From Oscheius dolichura (lineage: Eukaryota; Nematoda; Chromadorea; Rhabditida; Rhabditidae), in NCBI GenBank assembly GCA_932521035.1, contig OW051496.1, positions 7,068,001-7,132,000 on the forward strand: DNA of 64,000 bases, written 5' to 3'. The position numbers and the translations under genes are program-made. The notes below the pieces were generated by a model, which ran no database searches, was not told the origin of the DNA, and saw only the letters and a program-made list of their open reading frames with translations. Each line of letters opens with the position of its first letter. Positions within the stretch are counted from its first letter, which is position 1. This document shows positions 22,288-34,032 of the stretch, piece after piece.

Positions 22288-23801
22288 ATGAAGGTTAAGA
22301 AACGTATGTTGCCCACACCAGTAATCAAGAAACAGTCGTCCCCCGCCCCGGTGGACGAGGACTTCTGCCAACGGCTCAGATGTGCCGTCTGCTACGATAC
22401 CCTGAGGTCGCCTACCTATCAGTAAGTCTTTCTTCTTTTCATTTCTTATGTCAACTTCTCCAGAGTAGTGCCTTGTTCTCATAAATTTTGTGAGACGTGC
22501 ATAAAGACGTGGCGATATACCCACTTCAATAGGCAGTGTCCAATGTGTTGCAAGCCGGCCTGCCGTATATCGAGGGACCATTTTGTGGACACCATGCTGG
22601 ATCAGTTCTACGAAATGAACCCAGGTGGCTATTTCTTGGTGCTGCCATAATAGTTTGTTCCTTTCAGGTGCTCCTCCGAGAGAGAATTGTCCCCCGTGGG
22701 AAGGGTCCGAGTCCGGCGATTCGGACGACGAGTCAACTAACGGGGACGACGACAGCGACATCAGCGACACGGACATAGAGGTAGATGTTGTTCATGTAAC
22801 CGAGATCCCGGTAAGGCGCTCTTTTTCCTCCCCATCGCAGTTCAGAGACGAGCAGCCAGGGGAGCAAACAGGGCTCGTCGCCTGCCGTATGAGGTGAATC
22901 TACCTCTCTAATCAGGCCAACGGTCAAGTTTAGATGCCGCCGACCCGGCTAGCTGCCGCGTTCGAAGAGCTACGGTCTCTGACCGCCGCTCTCGAGAGAG
23001 TATTTCCCTCGCTCTCCATTGATCCTTCTTCCTTACAGAGTATTGATCTAATCACCCTCGGAGCAGACGACGAGGAGATCCGGGTCACGGTCACCCCCGA
23101 GCCACGGCCGCCAGCCGAGACAGCTGCTGAACGCAACCGACGGTCCGTCCCTCCGGAGCCGATGGATACTGAAAATGATGTAGGGTATCCCTTTGGGCGT
23201 TTACTCCGCTTTAGACTCCACCCGTTCTTAACAGGGTTCTGACAAGGCCGAGACGAGAAGTACCTCCCTATCGAGGACTAGGACACCAGGTAACAAAATT
23301 CCAATTTGGGGAACCCTTTTCCCTTTTCTTTATTTTAGTTAGCCAGACGAGTAATCACCGCCAATACGGGAAGCCGTCGTGGCCGGATTTCACCTAGCAC
23401 AGCTGCGGTTAGCCTACAGATTTTAGCTTGTTTTATAGTCAGAGGATATTCAGGCTATTAGAACTCGACTTCATGCCCAGCAGGCTGAAATAGAGGCCAG
23501 GTCCGCTGCCCTGGCTAGGCGAACTGCAGCCAGCCAACGAGGCCATAGAACGGCTCAACCACCTCCAATTCCTAGGGTTCGAGCTGCTCCGCCGCCTTCA
23601 ACTCGAGCTGCTCAGCCAGCTTCAATTCCAAGGACTCGAGGCAACGTAAGTCGTTTAATAGAGGCACTCTATCAATGGACACGTTTCCAGAATCATATAC
23701 TTCCCAGCTGGAACAGACAAGTGTCCCGGAGCCAGGCTCGGCAACAGGCCGCTCCTGTGCTGCGTAGAAGTGCCCGTCTGCAGGCTCTCCGAGCTCAATA
23801 A
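22288..23801 (+). CDS. RING-finger protein C, CHFR-like RING, 389 residues
   Basis: Nine exons (22288-22421, 22464-22624, 22668-22810, 22846-22893, 22934-23179, 23235-23289, 23343-23407, 23439-23645, 23691-23801) give an unbroken frame of 390 codons. The C3HC4 RING starts at residue 32 (LRCAVC, VPCSHKFCETC, CPMC) and is followed by FVDTMLDQFYEMNPG. Then come an acidic Ser/Asp segment (SDDESTNGDDDSDISDTD), a helix-like stretch (FEELRSLTAALERVFPSL) and a long Arg/Ala/Pro-rich basic tail. Two acceptors choose between overlapping sites: 'ttag|CC' at 23343 is the only one that keeps frame, and skipping the 'aatcag' site near 22918 keeps a 40-bp intron. AATAAA lies near 23963. The expected role is an E3 ligase with a nucleic-acid- or chromatin-binding tail; this is inferred from charge only. 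Confidence 0.8.
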
Positions 23802-24637
23802 GAGTCGGTTTCTGCCGTTACTTTTAGCATATCCTCCGTTTTCAGTCTACCTCGCCCGCTCTTCCATGGCTCGCGCACAATTGACCCAGTTCAATCTCTC
23901 CCGATGATGAGTAGCCTAGTTAATTTATTTGTCCGTGTTGTTTTAACTATTCCATTCTTTTTAAATAAATATCGGTGATATTGAAGAAGATAGAAGAACC
24001 AGAAATACTGAGAGATGTCCCCGAAAAAGCCGTTTGTCTAGCCCATAGTTCGGCAGTCCATTTTTTGAGCAGAACATTGAGCTTTTGGGGGAGCCTACCA
24101 AAATAGTTCTACCGGAACAGACCGCTTCTCTCCAGACAGCTGGGCAAAGTTTGAGGCGTTGGCACAAACAAGACACACACGTGTACATGTCGCCGGCAGG
24201 GAAACAGTTCACGGGATCAAAACATGCAGCAGCAGCCTATAATCTGTGGCGATTTATGGGGAGGAGGAGAAAGGAAGACACAGATATTGCCGTCGTCTCC
24301 GGCACCCGGCTGTAGCTGGCATTATCCCTGAAACGTCCTTTCCCTCTATCAAATGTTGTGAGAACAAAACTGTGGTCTTGAAACCTTGTAGTCTCTCGTG
24401 AGTTCCTCGATATCCGACCAAGTGCTTCCCAGAATATGGTATTTGACTCTCCCTTCAGACAACAAGAGCAATATAATAAACTTTGTTATTTCTATGGTGA
24501 GGACAGAGGGGGAAGGGGAGGATATATCCGTTCTATACTTCGTATCTGGTGGGAATTTCTTTACAAGAGATCATTTTGGGGATAGGCGGGACAAACAGGG
24601 AAACAGGACAGATCACAGGGAAAAGTGGAATAGGGAC
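23802..24637. other. Convergent spacer between RING-C and the MAX-like gene
   Basis: Both genes end toward this spacer. AATAAA for RING-C is near 23963. No further gene is supported; the plus-strand open frames at 24085-24315 and 24398-24922 partly overlap the antisense of the MAX last exon. Confidence 0.5.
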
Positions 24638-25756
24638 CTAGAAGAGTTGTTGTTCTTTCATTACTCTGCTGTGCAACTCGGCTTCTTTCTGACTGAATTT
24701 AGCCTGGTTCAGGAGCATCTGCGTCAGGGCGAAGAGGGCCTCCTGGCTCGGCGGGAGGACTCCACTGAAGCGGAGGGCGTCCAGACTGGCCGTCGGCACA
24801 GCCGTGGGCATGATGGGCGTCGGCATGGCCAGGGGGACGGTAGCCGGGGAGGAGCTGGACGACATGGGGTAGGTGGGCATCGCCGGGACGCGTTGTTGCT
24901 GCTGTTGTCGCTCGTTTACTGAAAAAGGAGGATTAGTTGAGAGAATGAAGTGGTACCTTACATTGAGCTTCGAGCATCTCGTTCCTTCTCTTGAGTTCCA
25001 TCATGCCTGTCTGGTTGTCCTTCAGCTTGTTCTTCATCATGGAGATGTACTCGATGGCCCGTTTGAGGATCAAAGCTCGGGAGGACTGAAACTATCCGGT
25101 AAGGGTGGCCATTGGAGGGGACTGTTACCTTCTCGCCCTCTAGCAGTGGGATGGCATCCTTCAGAGCCATGAAGTGATCCTTGATGTGGTCACGGCGACG
25201 TCGCTCCAACTCGTTGTGGTGTGCACGACGGTCATCGTCCACCGAGGGGGAGTGCGACTTGGGCGAAGAGGCGTCGTCCTGCAATTTGATTATTTACAGA
25301 AGGTTCCCGGATGTTTTGGAAAACGGCCTTCTTCTTTTGCTTACCCCCCTAGCCATCGTCGTCGTCGTATTCATCTTTGGCCACGTGTCTCCCCCGTAAA
25401 CATTTTTGAGGCCTTAGCTACTAGTTCCCTCCCCAAGGGGCCACCTTGTTTTGACGTTCCCTTCCGCCCCAAATTTGCTTCCTTCTCGGTGCATACCCAA
25501 GTACACGTGCTAAAAACATGGCCTGTAGACATGCTGGAGTCGGCCTCCCTCCGCCACCCTCTCTATTTTCCGGGACTTGTACTATTTGTTGACTGGAGGG
25601 GGCACACCCGTAGCCGACCATAAGGGAACAGAAACCTACATCGCTGAAGTCCTGATCCGAGTGACGGCGTTTACGAGATTTGTCCAATTGTTGATGGTGG
25701 AAGAGGAGATTGTTAGCGGCGACCGGGAAGCGGTTCTCGTCGAGGAACATTTCCAT
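24638..25756 (-). CDS. MAX-like bHLH-leucine zipper transcription factor, 223 residues
   Basis: MAX proteins are the obligate dimer partners in the MYC/MAD network and bind CACGTG E-boxes in the nucleus. Exons 25640-25756, 25129-25278, 24962-25085 and 24638-24918 join in phase (672 nt). Exon 2 carries the basic region and helix 1 (RRAHHNELERRRRDHIKDHF), with the His/Glu/Arg DNA-contact pattern typical of MAX. Exon 3 carries helix 2 and a zipper (LILKRAIEYISMMKNKL, then MMELKRRNEMLEAQ). The intron between them falls after GEK, at the bHLH loop. The N-terminus has a basic KSRKRRHSD stretch. The C-terminus is long, Gln- then Ser/Thr/Pro/Met-rich, and ends KEQQLF. I chose ATG 25756; an in-frame open stretch continues upstream without a domain. 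It is an orthologue or paralogue of the nematode mxl genes, but which one cannot be told here. Confidence 0.9.
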
Positions 25757-26454
25757 ACTCTCTGGAAAATGGGGGCTGTGAAGTGGGGATGACGAGGAGA
25801 GCCAGAGAATAAGAGAGGGGGTTTGGTAGCAGACGGAAACAGAATGGGTGGTCTGGAGAGAGAACAAAAGGAAAGGATTAGAGAGCAGGAAAAGACGAGG
25901 AACAGCAGACAGGAGGACTCCCTCCCAGGGCAGGCGCCCCCTATCTCTGCCGAGGTCAGAGACGGGCACACCACACCTATCATCAGCCACGCGCTCTTTG
26001 CACTCCCTTGCGTGTATTGAAAATATATACAGAAACGACGATTCACGTGAATGACCGACCGGGGTCGAGAGTGAGTGAGCGGTGCTCTGGCCAGGGGCAG
26101 ACCATGCCTCTGGGGTTGGGAGGGAGGCGGAGCTTGGGGAACACGGGAAGCGGGCGTGCTCTGCTCTCTCAAGACCGCCTCCTCCTCCAACAACACTGGC
26201 CCGTAAACAGGCAGAACATAGGACACTACGGCAGGGAGAGAGCGTAATTCTGCAGCAGCCTGGTGGTATTTTGAAGGAAAACGGACGGGGCACACGTGAA
26301 AAACAGTTCAGTGAGCGGGCGGCCATGAGTAATGAGCATGGACGGCTAAGGCAACAATTCCTCCTGGAAAGGAAGGCTACCGTAGTCGGGGAGGAAGTCT
26401 CCCTCCCTGTTTAGAACCACCCAAGCTCCCCTTGATTTTCGTGTGCTGCACGTG
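25382..26454. promoter_or_regulatory. Cluster of five CACGTG E-boxes around the MAX gene 5' end
   Basis: Perfect palindromes CACGTG occur at about 25382 and 25504 (intron 1) and at 26044, 26293 and 26449 (upstream of the start at 25756). CACGTG is the established binding site of MAX-containing dimers. Five in about 1.1 kb is far above the roughly 0.3 expected by chance, which suggests auto-regulation by the encoded factor or its partners. Confidence 0.5.
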
Positions 26455-26499
26455 AAAGTCCTGAGAAATGGGGTTCCCTTTTCTCAGCGGTCCCCCGTG

Positions 26500-29400
26500 T
26501 TCCTTGGCCCTGATTAGGATCTATTCCCGAGGAAAAAAGGAACCGTTCTTCTTGGGTACCGGGCCAGATAAGAGATGAACTCACGGCGAAGATCTTTGAG
26601 GGACACGGAAGCGAGGGAGGAAATGACCCGGAAATGGTGCCGGCTCTCTCTCTCTCTATCAGCTACTGATCTCCGGGGATTCTCTCTTCTGGGAACAGAT
26701 TGTTTGACCTTATCCCCTTGCTGATTCGCTTTAAAGTTTGATCGCACAAATCCCTCCACACCACATTATCCTCCTCCCCGGTGGAATAAGAGAGGGAAGA
26801 AGTTCAGCTAATCGCCACCCTCGCCTGACTGGCCTCCTCCTCGGCTTCGCCTTTTTGCAGAGGGGGAAGAGCAGATCAGATCAGGGGGAGGGGATTAGGA
26901 CCCCGTCTTCTGGGAATGATCCAGCCAGCTACCGGGGGCCAGAGGATGTTTTTGAAATCAGCCACATGGGCAGGAAATGCGACTCAGACCGGGGGGATGA
27001 TGGCTCTAATCTCTAATGGAAGATTCTACTACTTCGGCGGCGATCTTTGCCTATCAAATGGGATCTCTGACAACTATCGGTACTGAATACCGTAAGCCTT
27101 CAATTATAAATAGAAACCGTGACAGGACCTGGATCAGAATAGAATCTCAGAAGGCGGAGGGGGTAGCTGCCGAGTCAGCATGGCATGGATAAGGTCAGCC
27201 GATGAAAGCATCACGATTTGCATCTAAAATTTATTAAAATGATTCAAAACTTTATAAATTGTTCATAACGTTGACCTATTTAAATATTTATTTGGCCTGG
27301 TCCCGCAACGTTTTCCCTATTCTGATATGCCCCCTCCCCCCACAGGTGATTGTTTGACCCCATCCCCCTCTCCCCCGGCGGTGCCCCCCTCGTCCGTATC
27401 AAGAGTTGAAAGATCTCTTCGTGCCTATTTCCACCCGCTAACTTCTTTTTCTCCCGGGCGGACAGGTGCAGTACCCCGCGTACCGTACTTCTCCTAAAGT
27501 TCTCTGAGTTCTTCGTCTCGAGACCACATCATTATTAATATTGTAACATATGTGGAAGCCTCTTTTGAGGGGATTAGAGTGTGAGGGTGGGGATTAGGCA
27601 GGCGGATTTCAAGAAGCGGAAAAACAGGGCCGGGGGACCGGACGGTCACGAGCAGAGAGGGATCCGCTATCCGGTGGGATGAATATTGGAAAAATGTTTT
27701 CTTTTTGGACACCCGCTGGTCGGACTGTTTACTCCATCTGTGAACTTTGTGACCGTCACCCTCACACACGGACCGGAACTTGAAAGGCAGAGGAGTCTCT
27801 CTCTCTCTCTGAATGAAACTGGGCAATACGCTCGATGACGCCACGGGTGGGACAGTCCGCGGCACTGTTACGTGGCGGAGAATGCTCTTTTTACTCGGGG
27901 GAACAAAGGATCGAGACGGGCATTAATCCCTCTACAAGAGGCCAGTCCTCTTCTAGACTTCTTTTACAAGATGATCTCTAATCGTCTTTCTTAGAAAATA
28001 AAGCCAAAATGGCATGGGAGGATGTCTGTGGCCTTTCACGGCTCTCACTCCCCCAGCCGTCTACAGTAATCCTTCGAGGGAAGGCGACATTGTACCGGGA
28101 ACGGAAAAACACTACAGTAATCTCTGGAAATCGTCGGCCACCTTATCAGTGCTTGACTTTGCACCCATTCCTTTGAAAGTTTCTGGACAGGCGAGGGTCT
28201 TCCCCGGACAAAGTACGCTCAGACATTTTCTCCAAATGATGGTCTTATCACGATGAAACATCACACTAATCGGAAGGAGGCTGCCAGGGGTTTCCCCCGT
28301 CAAGGAGCGAGTAGTTTCCCTCTATCCGAGAGATACGTCAAGTGGTGCAACTGTTCTCAACAGTAAGCCCTGACGACTTCGACGTCGTTCATCCCCTGCC
28401 AAACCCCAAAATACCGTGCAACTAAAAAAGTAGAGCGGATTGGAGACGGCGGAGGGTGGAGCAGAACAGACTCCACTATACACTGCCCGGATAAGAGATA
28501 TGCCCCAGAATGGGTGCTTTTATGGGTGCCTCTTGAATTCTTCCGGCGAATGAACTGGAAATGGCCGATAGACAATCCATTGACCAGATTGTGACTTTGT
28601 GGCCTGACAGGGCATGACAAATAAAGGTGTCAGAACATTCCACGGCTTATTCGGAAGTACTCGATAATTACCGTATAGGTCAACATGTTTCCCTTTGAGA
28701 GAGTCCTCTGGCCTCTGGCCGCTGGCCTTCCTCATTCCCTCCTGCCCGAGACGTCACCTTCACATGAAATCTCTTGACCTCTTTCATGTGAACCAGAGCA
28801 AGCAGAAGGGGGGTTATCCCCACCGCCCTGGTTGGTGGACTTTGCCCGCTCTGTGTGTTCCTCTCTCTCCCAGTTTGCAACGATTACATCAGACTGACAC
28901 AGACGATCAGCCAGTCCCGGCAATGTGCCTTCCACGCGTGATAAAACCGTGACCGGGGACAGCCCGTAGCTGACTGAACTTCTCCCCCTCTCTTCTTTTT
29001 GAATATAAGGGGGGATACACAGCAGTTGCACCTGACTACGGCTGATCTTTGCCTGATTTGATTGGACGATATACTACTCTACGAGATGAAGTGGAGGTGG
29101 CGGGCGGGGGATCATCCCCGGCAATAGTCGCCTTTTTGGATTGGAAGAAGACGGGCACATGTCGAGGGGATTGTTGCAGGCGAGGTTATATTTGGGAAAG
29201 AGAAGAAGATAAACAAATAATAACAGAGAAGAACAAAGTATTCTGTATCAAGGGAGTGTTAACACAAACACAGAAAGACTGGAACCCGTTAAATGGGAGG
29301 GAATAACCCCCGCCACCCGGGTACCTCTGCACCCGCATGTTCTTCCTCTACCTCGGGAGGGAGGCGGGCAGAGTGGGGAAGATGCCATTTTGTTGTCTTC

Positions 29401-32400
29401 TATTTTAGGGTTAAATTCGGATGGAGCGAGGATGAGAATGGGTCTATATGCACCCCTTATCTCCTCGTCCAAACGTTTTCTACCGTAAGCTGTATGGCGG
29501 ATGGGGAAAAGGCCGAAAGAGCATGCTCCCCCACTCGTAGGCCACTTGCCCTCTGAATATAAGAAACAAGAGCACCAGCATAATATTATAAATAACAATA
29601 GTGGAGGTATACGGTATCCAGCTCCTAATAAGGAGTGCCTGTTTTGATCACCCTCTGATAATTAGAGATCTACTCTGCCGTAAGGCATACGGTAGCTGTA
29701 TGTGCAGAGTTGTTCTGTCTCAAGGTGATTTTTAGCCGAAGAGTTCCGTCAGGTACACAGTCGGCTTAGGATAAGCTCCAGTCTTTTTGTGTCCCAGAAT
29801 TTGTCATGTGGTCAGAAGCATCCGGTGCAACTTATCCGGCTCAGGCCGATACTGTCACATGGCCTACCCTCGGGGCATACTTTCTCAGAGTTCACAGTAA
29901 TTGGGAATAAACGAATCGGTGGGAAGATAATTATAATCGGTTCGCCTACTATTTTCGATTAGCAGTTGACGCAGGGTAATTGTCTTACCTCGCTGACAGG
30001 GGGCGACTCCTCCCTGCAGGGTAAATTCAGCCGGCGATGACCTCCCATCTACGTCTACTATTGCATCAGCCCACTCAACAAGTCAATTTTGTTTCCGTGA
30101 GATGGGGGAGGCCATAGCCGTGGGGGTTTATTTAGTCAATTTATGAGGGAATAATGGGTTTAATGGGGGTCGAGAAAAACGTGGCATACAGAGATCAGAC
30201 AACCAGGGGCCGGGGGAGGAGGATACTGTAAGAGATCTGAAATAGAGGGGTAGACTGTTACTAACGAGGAAATGGCCGTCAAAGAACAAGCAAAATAACA
30301 CACGTGGGATAAAGTCGACCCCCCTGATAAGGAACTCTATGTGACGCAATTATTTGAGGACACACGGCGGCTAGACTTCAGGGGACGGACGAGAGAACAC
30401 AAAACAACGAACACCCAAAGCAGGCTCCGTCTGGTAGGCTTCCCTGGATATACCTTCTCCCCGTCCGGTAATCTAACTTCGACCCGCTCTCCCGTCTTGT
30501 TCGGTGAGAACTGCTGACACTACCTGAAATAGTGTGGGCTGGCTGTCTTTGCATCATCTGATGGGATGACAGAGTGTTTCAGTCTTCCGGCTTCTCGTAG
30601 ACTACAACTGCTTGTTTACTTGGCCTTGAGATAGTCCTGGAACTGTCGGATCCATCTCGAGAGGAAATATAGCTGGAAACTGATCGACTGGACCTCTTCC
30701 TTTGATCTGCTAAAACTTGAGTTTATTCGAAAGTTCATAAAATATTGGCAGGAGTTGACATTTCTCATTCCACCTGTTTAATTTGAGAGAATCATCCGAA
30801 CTATCAGCGGAATGTCTGCAATGGCTGTTCACGATCGAAAGAAGAAACATAGAAGAGGGGCAAAGCCCGAGAGAAATAGAGGATACAGTACACCATAGCT
30901 ATACTACTTCTTCTTCGAGCTCTGGTTTGTCCCTCTGTCCACTAAAAACTTCTACCGTGGACATGCCTCGGCGAGAGGATAAGCAACCATAAAGCGTCGC
31001 CCTGCTTTTTCGGGAAAACTGAAAAGGAGATCCCCCGGTCGGTTTTGCAGATCGTCAGAGATCTCCAGAATTCAAGGAAGAATTCAAAGAGCTACAAGTG
31101 TGCTGCCTGGAAGTGGTATCTACAGTAGCCGTTCTAACCCAGTCCTAAAAGAAAGGTCATCCAGTCCACTTCTCTCTTTCCAGCTGCCGGTTCAAATAAA
31201 CAGCATAGTACGGAATAAAACAACGTGGCATTTGCTCGAGTCCGGTGCCATTTGTACACGATCAGGCAGGTGATAAACACCACGCTGAAGAAAGAGAACT
31301 GACTCCCCCGGTGATCAGAAGCGCAGCTGGAACCCTTTCCCCCTCTGTGCCATGCCGGTTCAATGTGTTTTTTTTCGGGAAATAATTCCGCACTTTGTGA
31401 GTCAGAGCCTGTCCTGAATCACGAACAATGTTCATTTCCTGCTGGGCGATAAGGACATGCCCTTTTTGCTCGTTCCCCTCGACGAGGAACAAGGTACAAA
31501 TGACTTCCTGCCCTGCCGGCCGAACACGTGGGAGTCTGACAGTACGAAGCGGCTACTGATAGCGGCTTTATCAGCAGGATGGATGGTATTTTTGGACCTT
31601 GTGACATCACGTGGGCTATGGTCCTCCTGTCTTTTGGGGATGGAGTGGCTGGAGGTGACCGCGGATGATGCAAAAACAAGTATATTTTGGAGCCGGGTGT
31701 CCTTTGGGATAGTGTCGGACAACATTATGCAAAAGGGAGACGAGTGAGACGGGTAGAAACTATACTACCCCGTTCTGTACATTGCCCGAGCGGCGTGTTG
31801 TCTCCTGCCCGACGAGGCACCTAATAATACCATGACAAACCCTGTGAAAAACATCGAAAATGGCTCGTCCTTTGGTTTTCGACAAAGTCTGCTTTCGTCC
31901 CTACACGTGTCCTCGCATGCGGCACAACAAAAGTGCAATCGGCCACGTGAAGAAGATGAGCCCTCTGTGTGCCTGGGGAGGAGGGGTTGCTGGAACAGGG
32001 ACGGCCAGGAGAACTGCTGGCAGACTCGGATTCCAACCGGTAGAGCTGTCTATTTCAGTCCCCCCTGAAGCTGTGATCAATTAGTGAATTCCCTGCCTCA
32101 ATCCGGACTGGATAGCCGCCTGTACGCTCCATCTCATGGCACTTCCTGTCCAATATGTGCGAGATGGTCTCTAATTGGATCGTGACGGCGAATCTTCTCG
32201 GTGAGGAAGATGAGGAAGAGAGAACGTGTCAGCAGGACCGGGAGACGATCCCGGAGGACGAGAGCCATCTGAATAAAAAGTTGGCCAACGGAATAGAAAC
32301 GGAAGAAGCCCTGCCCGCCAGATAAACCGCTAATAAATGGTAAAAAAACGGCTTCTCCACCCGGTTTTTGGCGGGTTTCGTGAAATCGAAAGGCCTGGGA

Positions 32401-32700
32401 ATCTTATCTCGACTCTTTCTCTTCAAATCTTCTCCAAATCGGTCTGGTCAGCCGTCATTTTTATGTTAACGCTTGCGAGCGAGAGAGAGAGGCACGTTCG
32501 AAGAGAGAGAGAGAGAGACTGTAAGTGGGCAGGAAGCAAGACAAAGGGCTTTCCCGAATCCATGATTTGTGACCTCTTGTGGTTCGGCCCCTCTGTCCTG
32601 GGCTAACTTTTCATCGGACCGAAACAAACTTCACCTAGCCCTATCAATTACGTTGTTATACAAATATATCCATTCCCGCCTCTTGTCCGCTACCTATATA
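26500..32700. other. Gene-poor 6.2-kb interval
   Basis: No protein domain, signal-peptide exon with matched splice chain, or RNA gene is recognisable. Features seen are CT/GA microsatellites (about 26646-26661, 27798-27813 and 32500-32518), an AT-rich patch near 27225-27295, and many copies of short palindromes of the form TACNGTA (for example near 27088, 28064, 28113, 28671, 29485, 29611, 30225 and 31124). It is probably regulatory DNA for the flanking MAX and C6 genes plus repeat-derived sequence. Confidence 0.5.
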
Positions 32701-32729
32701 TTTTATCCTTGGCCCTTGGGTACTGTGCC

Positions 32730-33764
32730 ATGTTGCCGGTCATTATCTTGCTCAGTCTGATGCCGACAGTGTCTTATGAGTGTGCCGCCACTTCCTCGTA
32801 AGTTCTTCCCGTTTCCCAGGAGTACAGACCACTTTAGGGTGTCGACAACAACGACGACGGCCATGACCACGTAAGTCTTTGTTTATTCGCATTTCTACCC
32901 AGATCTGTTCCTTTTGTGTAAGTAATGTAAGGGACATTTTTGAGTAAGAGAGATCTGTGGTGGAGACAACTGTATTTTTGAATCTAACACGTTTCTAATT
33001 CCGTTCTCAGTCTTCTTTTTTTGCCGTATCCTCTTGACCAATTAGGAAGGGGCCAATCATCCAAAGAAAACGGCGACTACTTTTTATACTAAATTGAAGT
33101 GGAGTGTTTCATTTAGGACGACGCCTACCACAGCAAGTACCACTTCTAGCCCGACGACTACGACACCTACGACGACGACTACTACGACGACACCAACCAC
33201 CACAACGACAACGACGACCCCAACCACCACAACGACAACGACGACACCAACCACAACGACGACGACCACGACTCCGACCACAACGACTACCACCACAACA
33301 CCGACCACGACAACATCAACCACCACAACCACCACCACGTCGACAACCACAACGACTCCGACTACAACGACCACAGTAGCTGGGAATTGCGGCTCCTGTG
33401 CTCAGGATCTCGCCCAGGGGGCGCAGACGGCCCCGGCTGCTCAAGACGGCGTCGCCGTGATCACCTATACATTCGACGGGGCTGGCTGCATCGTACCCAC
33501 AGTCGAGTGCTTCTCCGTGCAGGGTAACTTCCTCACTTCCATCGCTCTCCAGGTCAGAGACTTTCTTGGCCAATTCTTATCGATAAATTCCAGGAAAATG
33601 AAGCCCTACTGTTTGGAGCCGGCTGTCCTTCGGTTACCCTTCCCCCCGGGATAATTCAATGCAACGCAATGGGGCAATGGATATCTACAGTCACAGGGAA
33701 TATCCAGCCGGTCGTCATTTGTTCACAACCACTACCGACTGACCCGAATGCTGTCACATGTTAG
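32730..33764 (+). CDS. Secreted threonine-rich mucin-like protein with a nematode C6 domain, 235 residues
   Basis: Exons 32730-32797, 32838-32870, 33117-33552 and 33594-33764 join in phase. The start gives a signal peptide (MLPVIILLSLMPTVSYECA). A threonine/proline tract of about 85 residues follows (repeats of TTTTTTTP), a likely O-glycosylated mucin stalk. The C-terminal 105 residues hold a six-cysteine module (NCGSCAQDL, GAGCIVPTVECFS, GAGCPSVTLPPG, QCNAMGQW, VVICSQ) of the C6 type common in nematode extracellular proteins. The acceptor at 32837 was chosen because it gives a 40-bp intron; the alternative would leave 22 bp. AATAAA follows the stop at 33776. The likely location is the cuticle or another extracellular surface, which is inferred. 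It lies 269 bp upstream of the astacin on the same strand. Confidence 0.85.
33126..33372 (+). repeat. ACN-codon repeat tract encoding polythreonine
   Basis: This is an imperfect trinucleotide array of ACG/ACA/ACC/ACT codons with regular CCN (proline) interruptions, roughly every eighth codon (T7P periodicity). Codon choice varies within the array, so it is kept by selection on the protein as well as by slippage. It is likely to vary in length between strains. Confidence 0.85.
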
Positions 33765-34032
33765 AAGGTGTCTTCTAATAAAATCTAATAATGCCCTCTG
33801 TTCTTTTCTTGGTATTTCCTAAGTTAAAGTTTTCTGCAACTGTCCTGCCAGAACCCAGTCGGCAAAACCAAAATGGATATTTTAAAATGTGCCCTCGCGT
33901 GACATTTGGCCTCAGATTTCCCCTATTGGCACACCTGCAAGGAACATTGCTTGAACAACTTGCCGACATAGTTTTCATCCACCTGTTCGCGTATAAAAGT
34001 CCTATTCTGGATGGAAGAGACATTCGACTACA

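Noticed and set aside
25421-26326. 301-residue minus-strand frame extending upstream of the MAX start
   Set aside because: The upstream part lacks domains and conservation-like features; the recognisable MAX N-terminus begins at the ATG at 25756.
29000-30400. Scattered 70-110 residue frames on both strands
   Set aside because: No recognisable motifs, no consistent splice phases; expected by chance at this base composition.
32164-32325. Small plus-strand frame MVSNWIVTANLLGEEDEE, 53 codons
   Set aside because: It is acidic and protein-like but has no signal peptide, splice support or family match; the opposite strand is equally open (MALVLRDRLPVLLTRS).
33084-33374. Minus-strand polyvaline frame
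   Set aside because: It is the reverse complement of the threonine codon array in the C6 protein gene.
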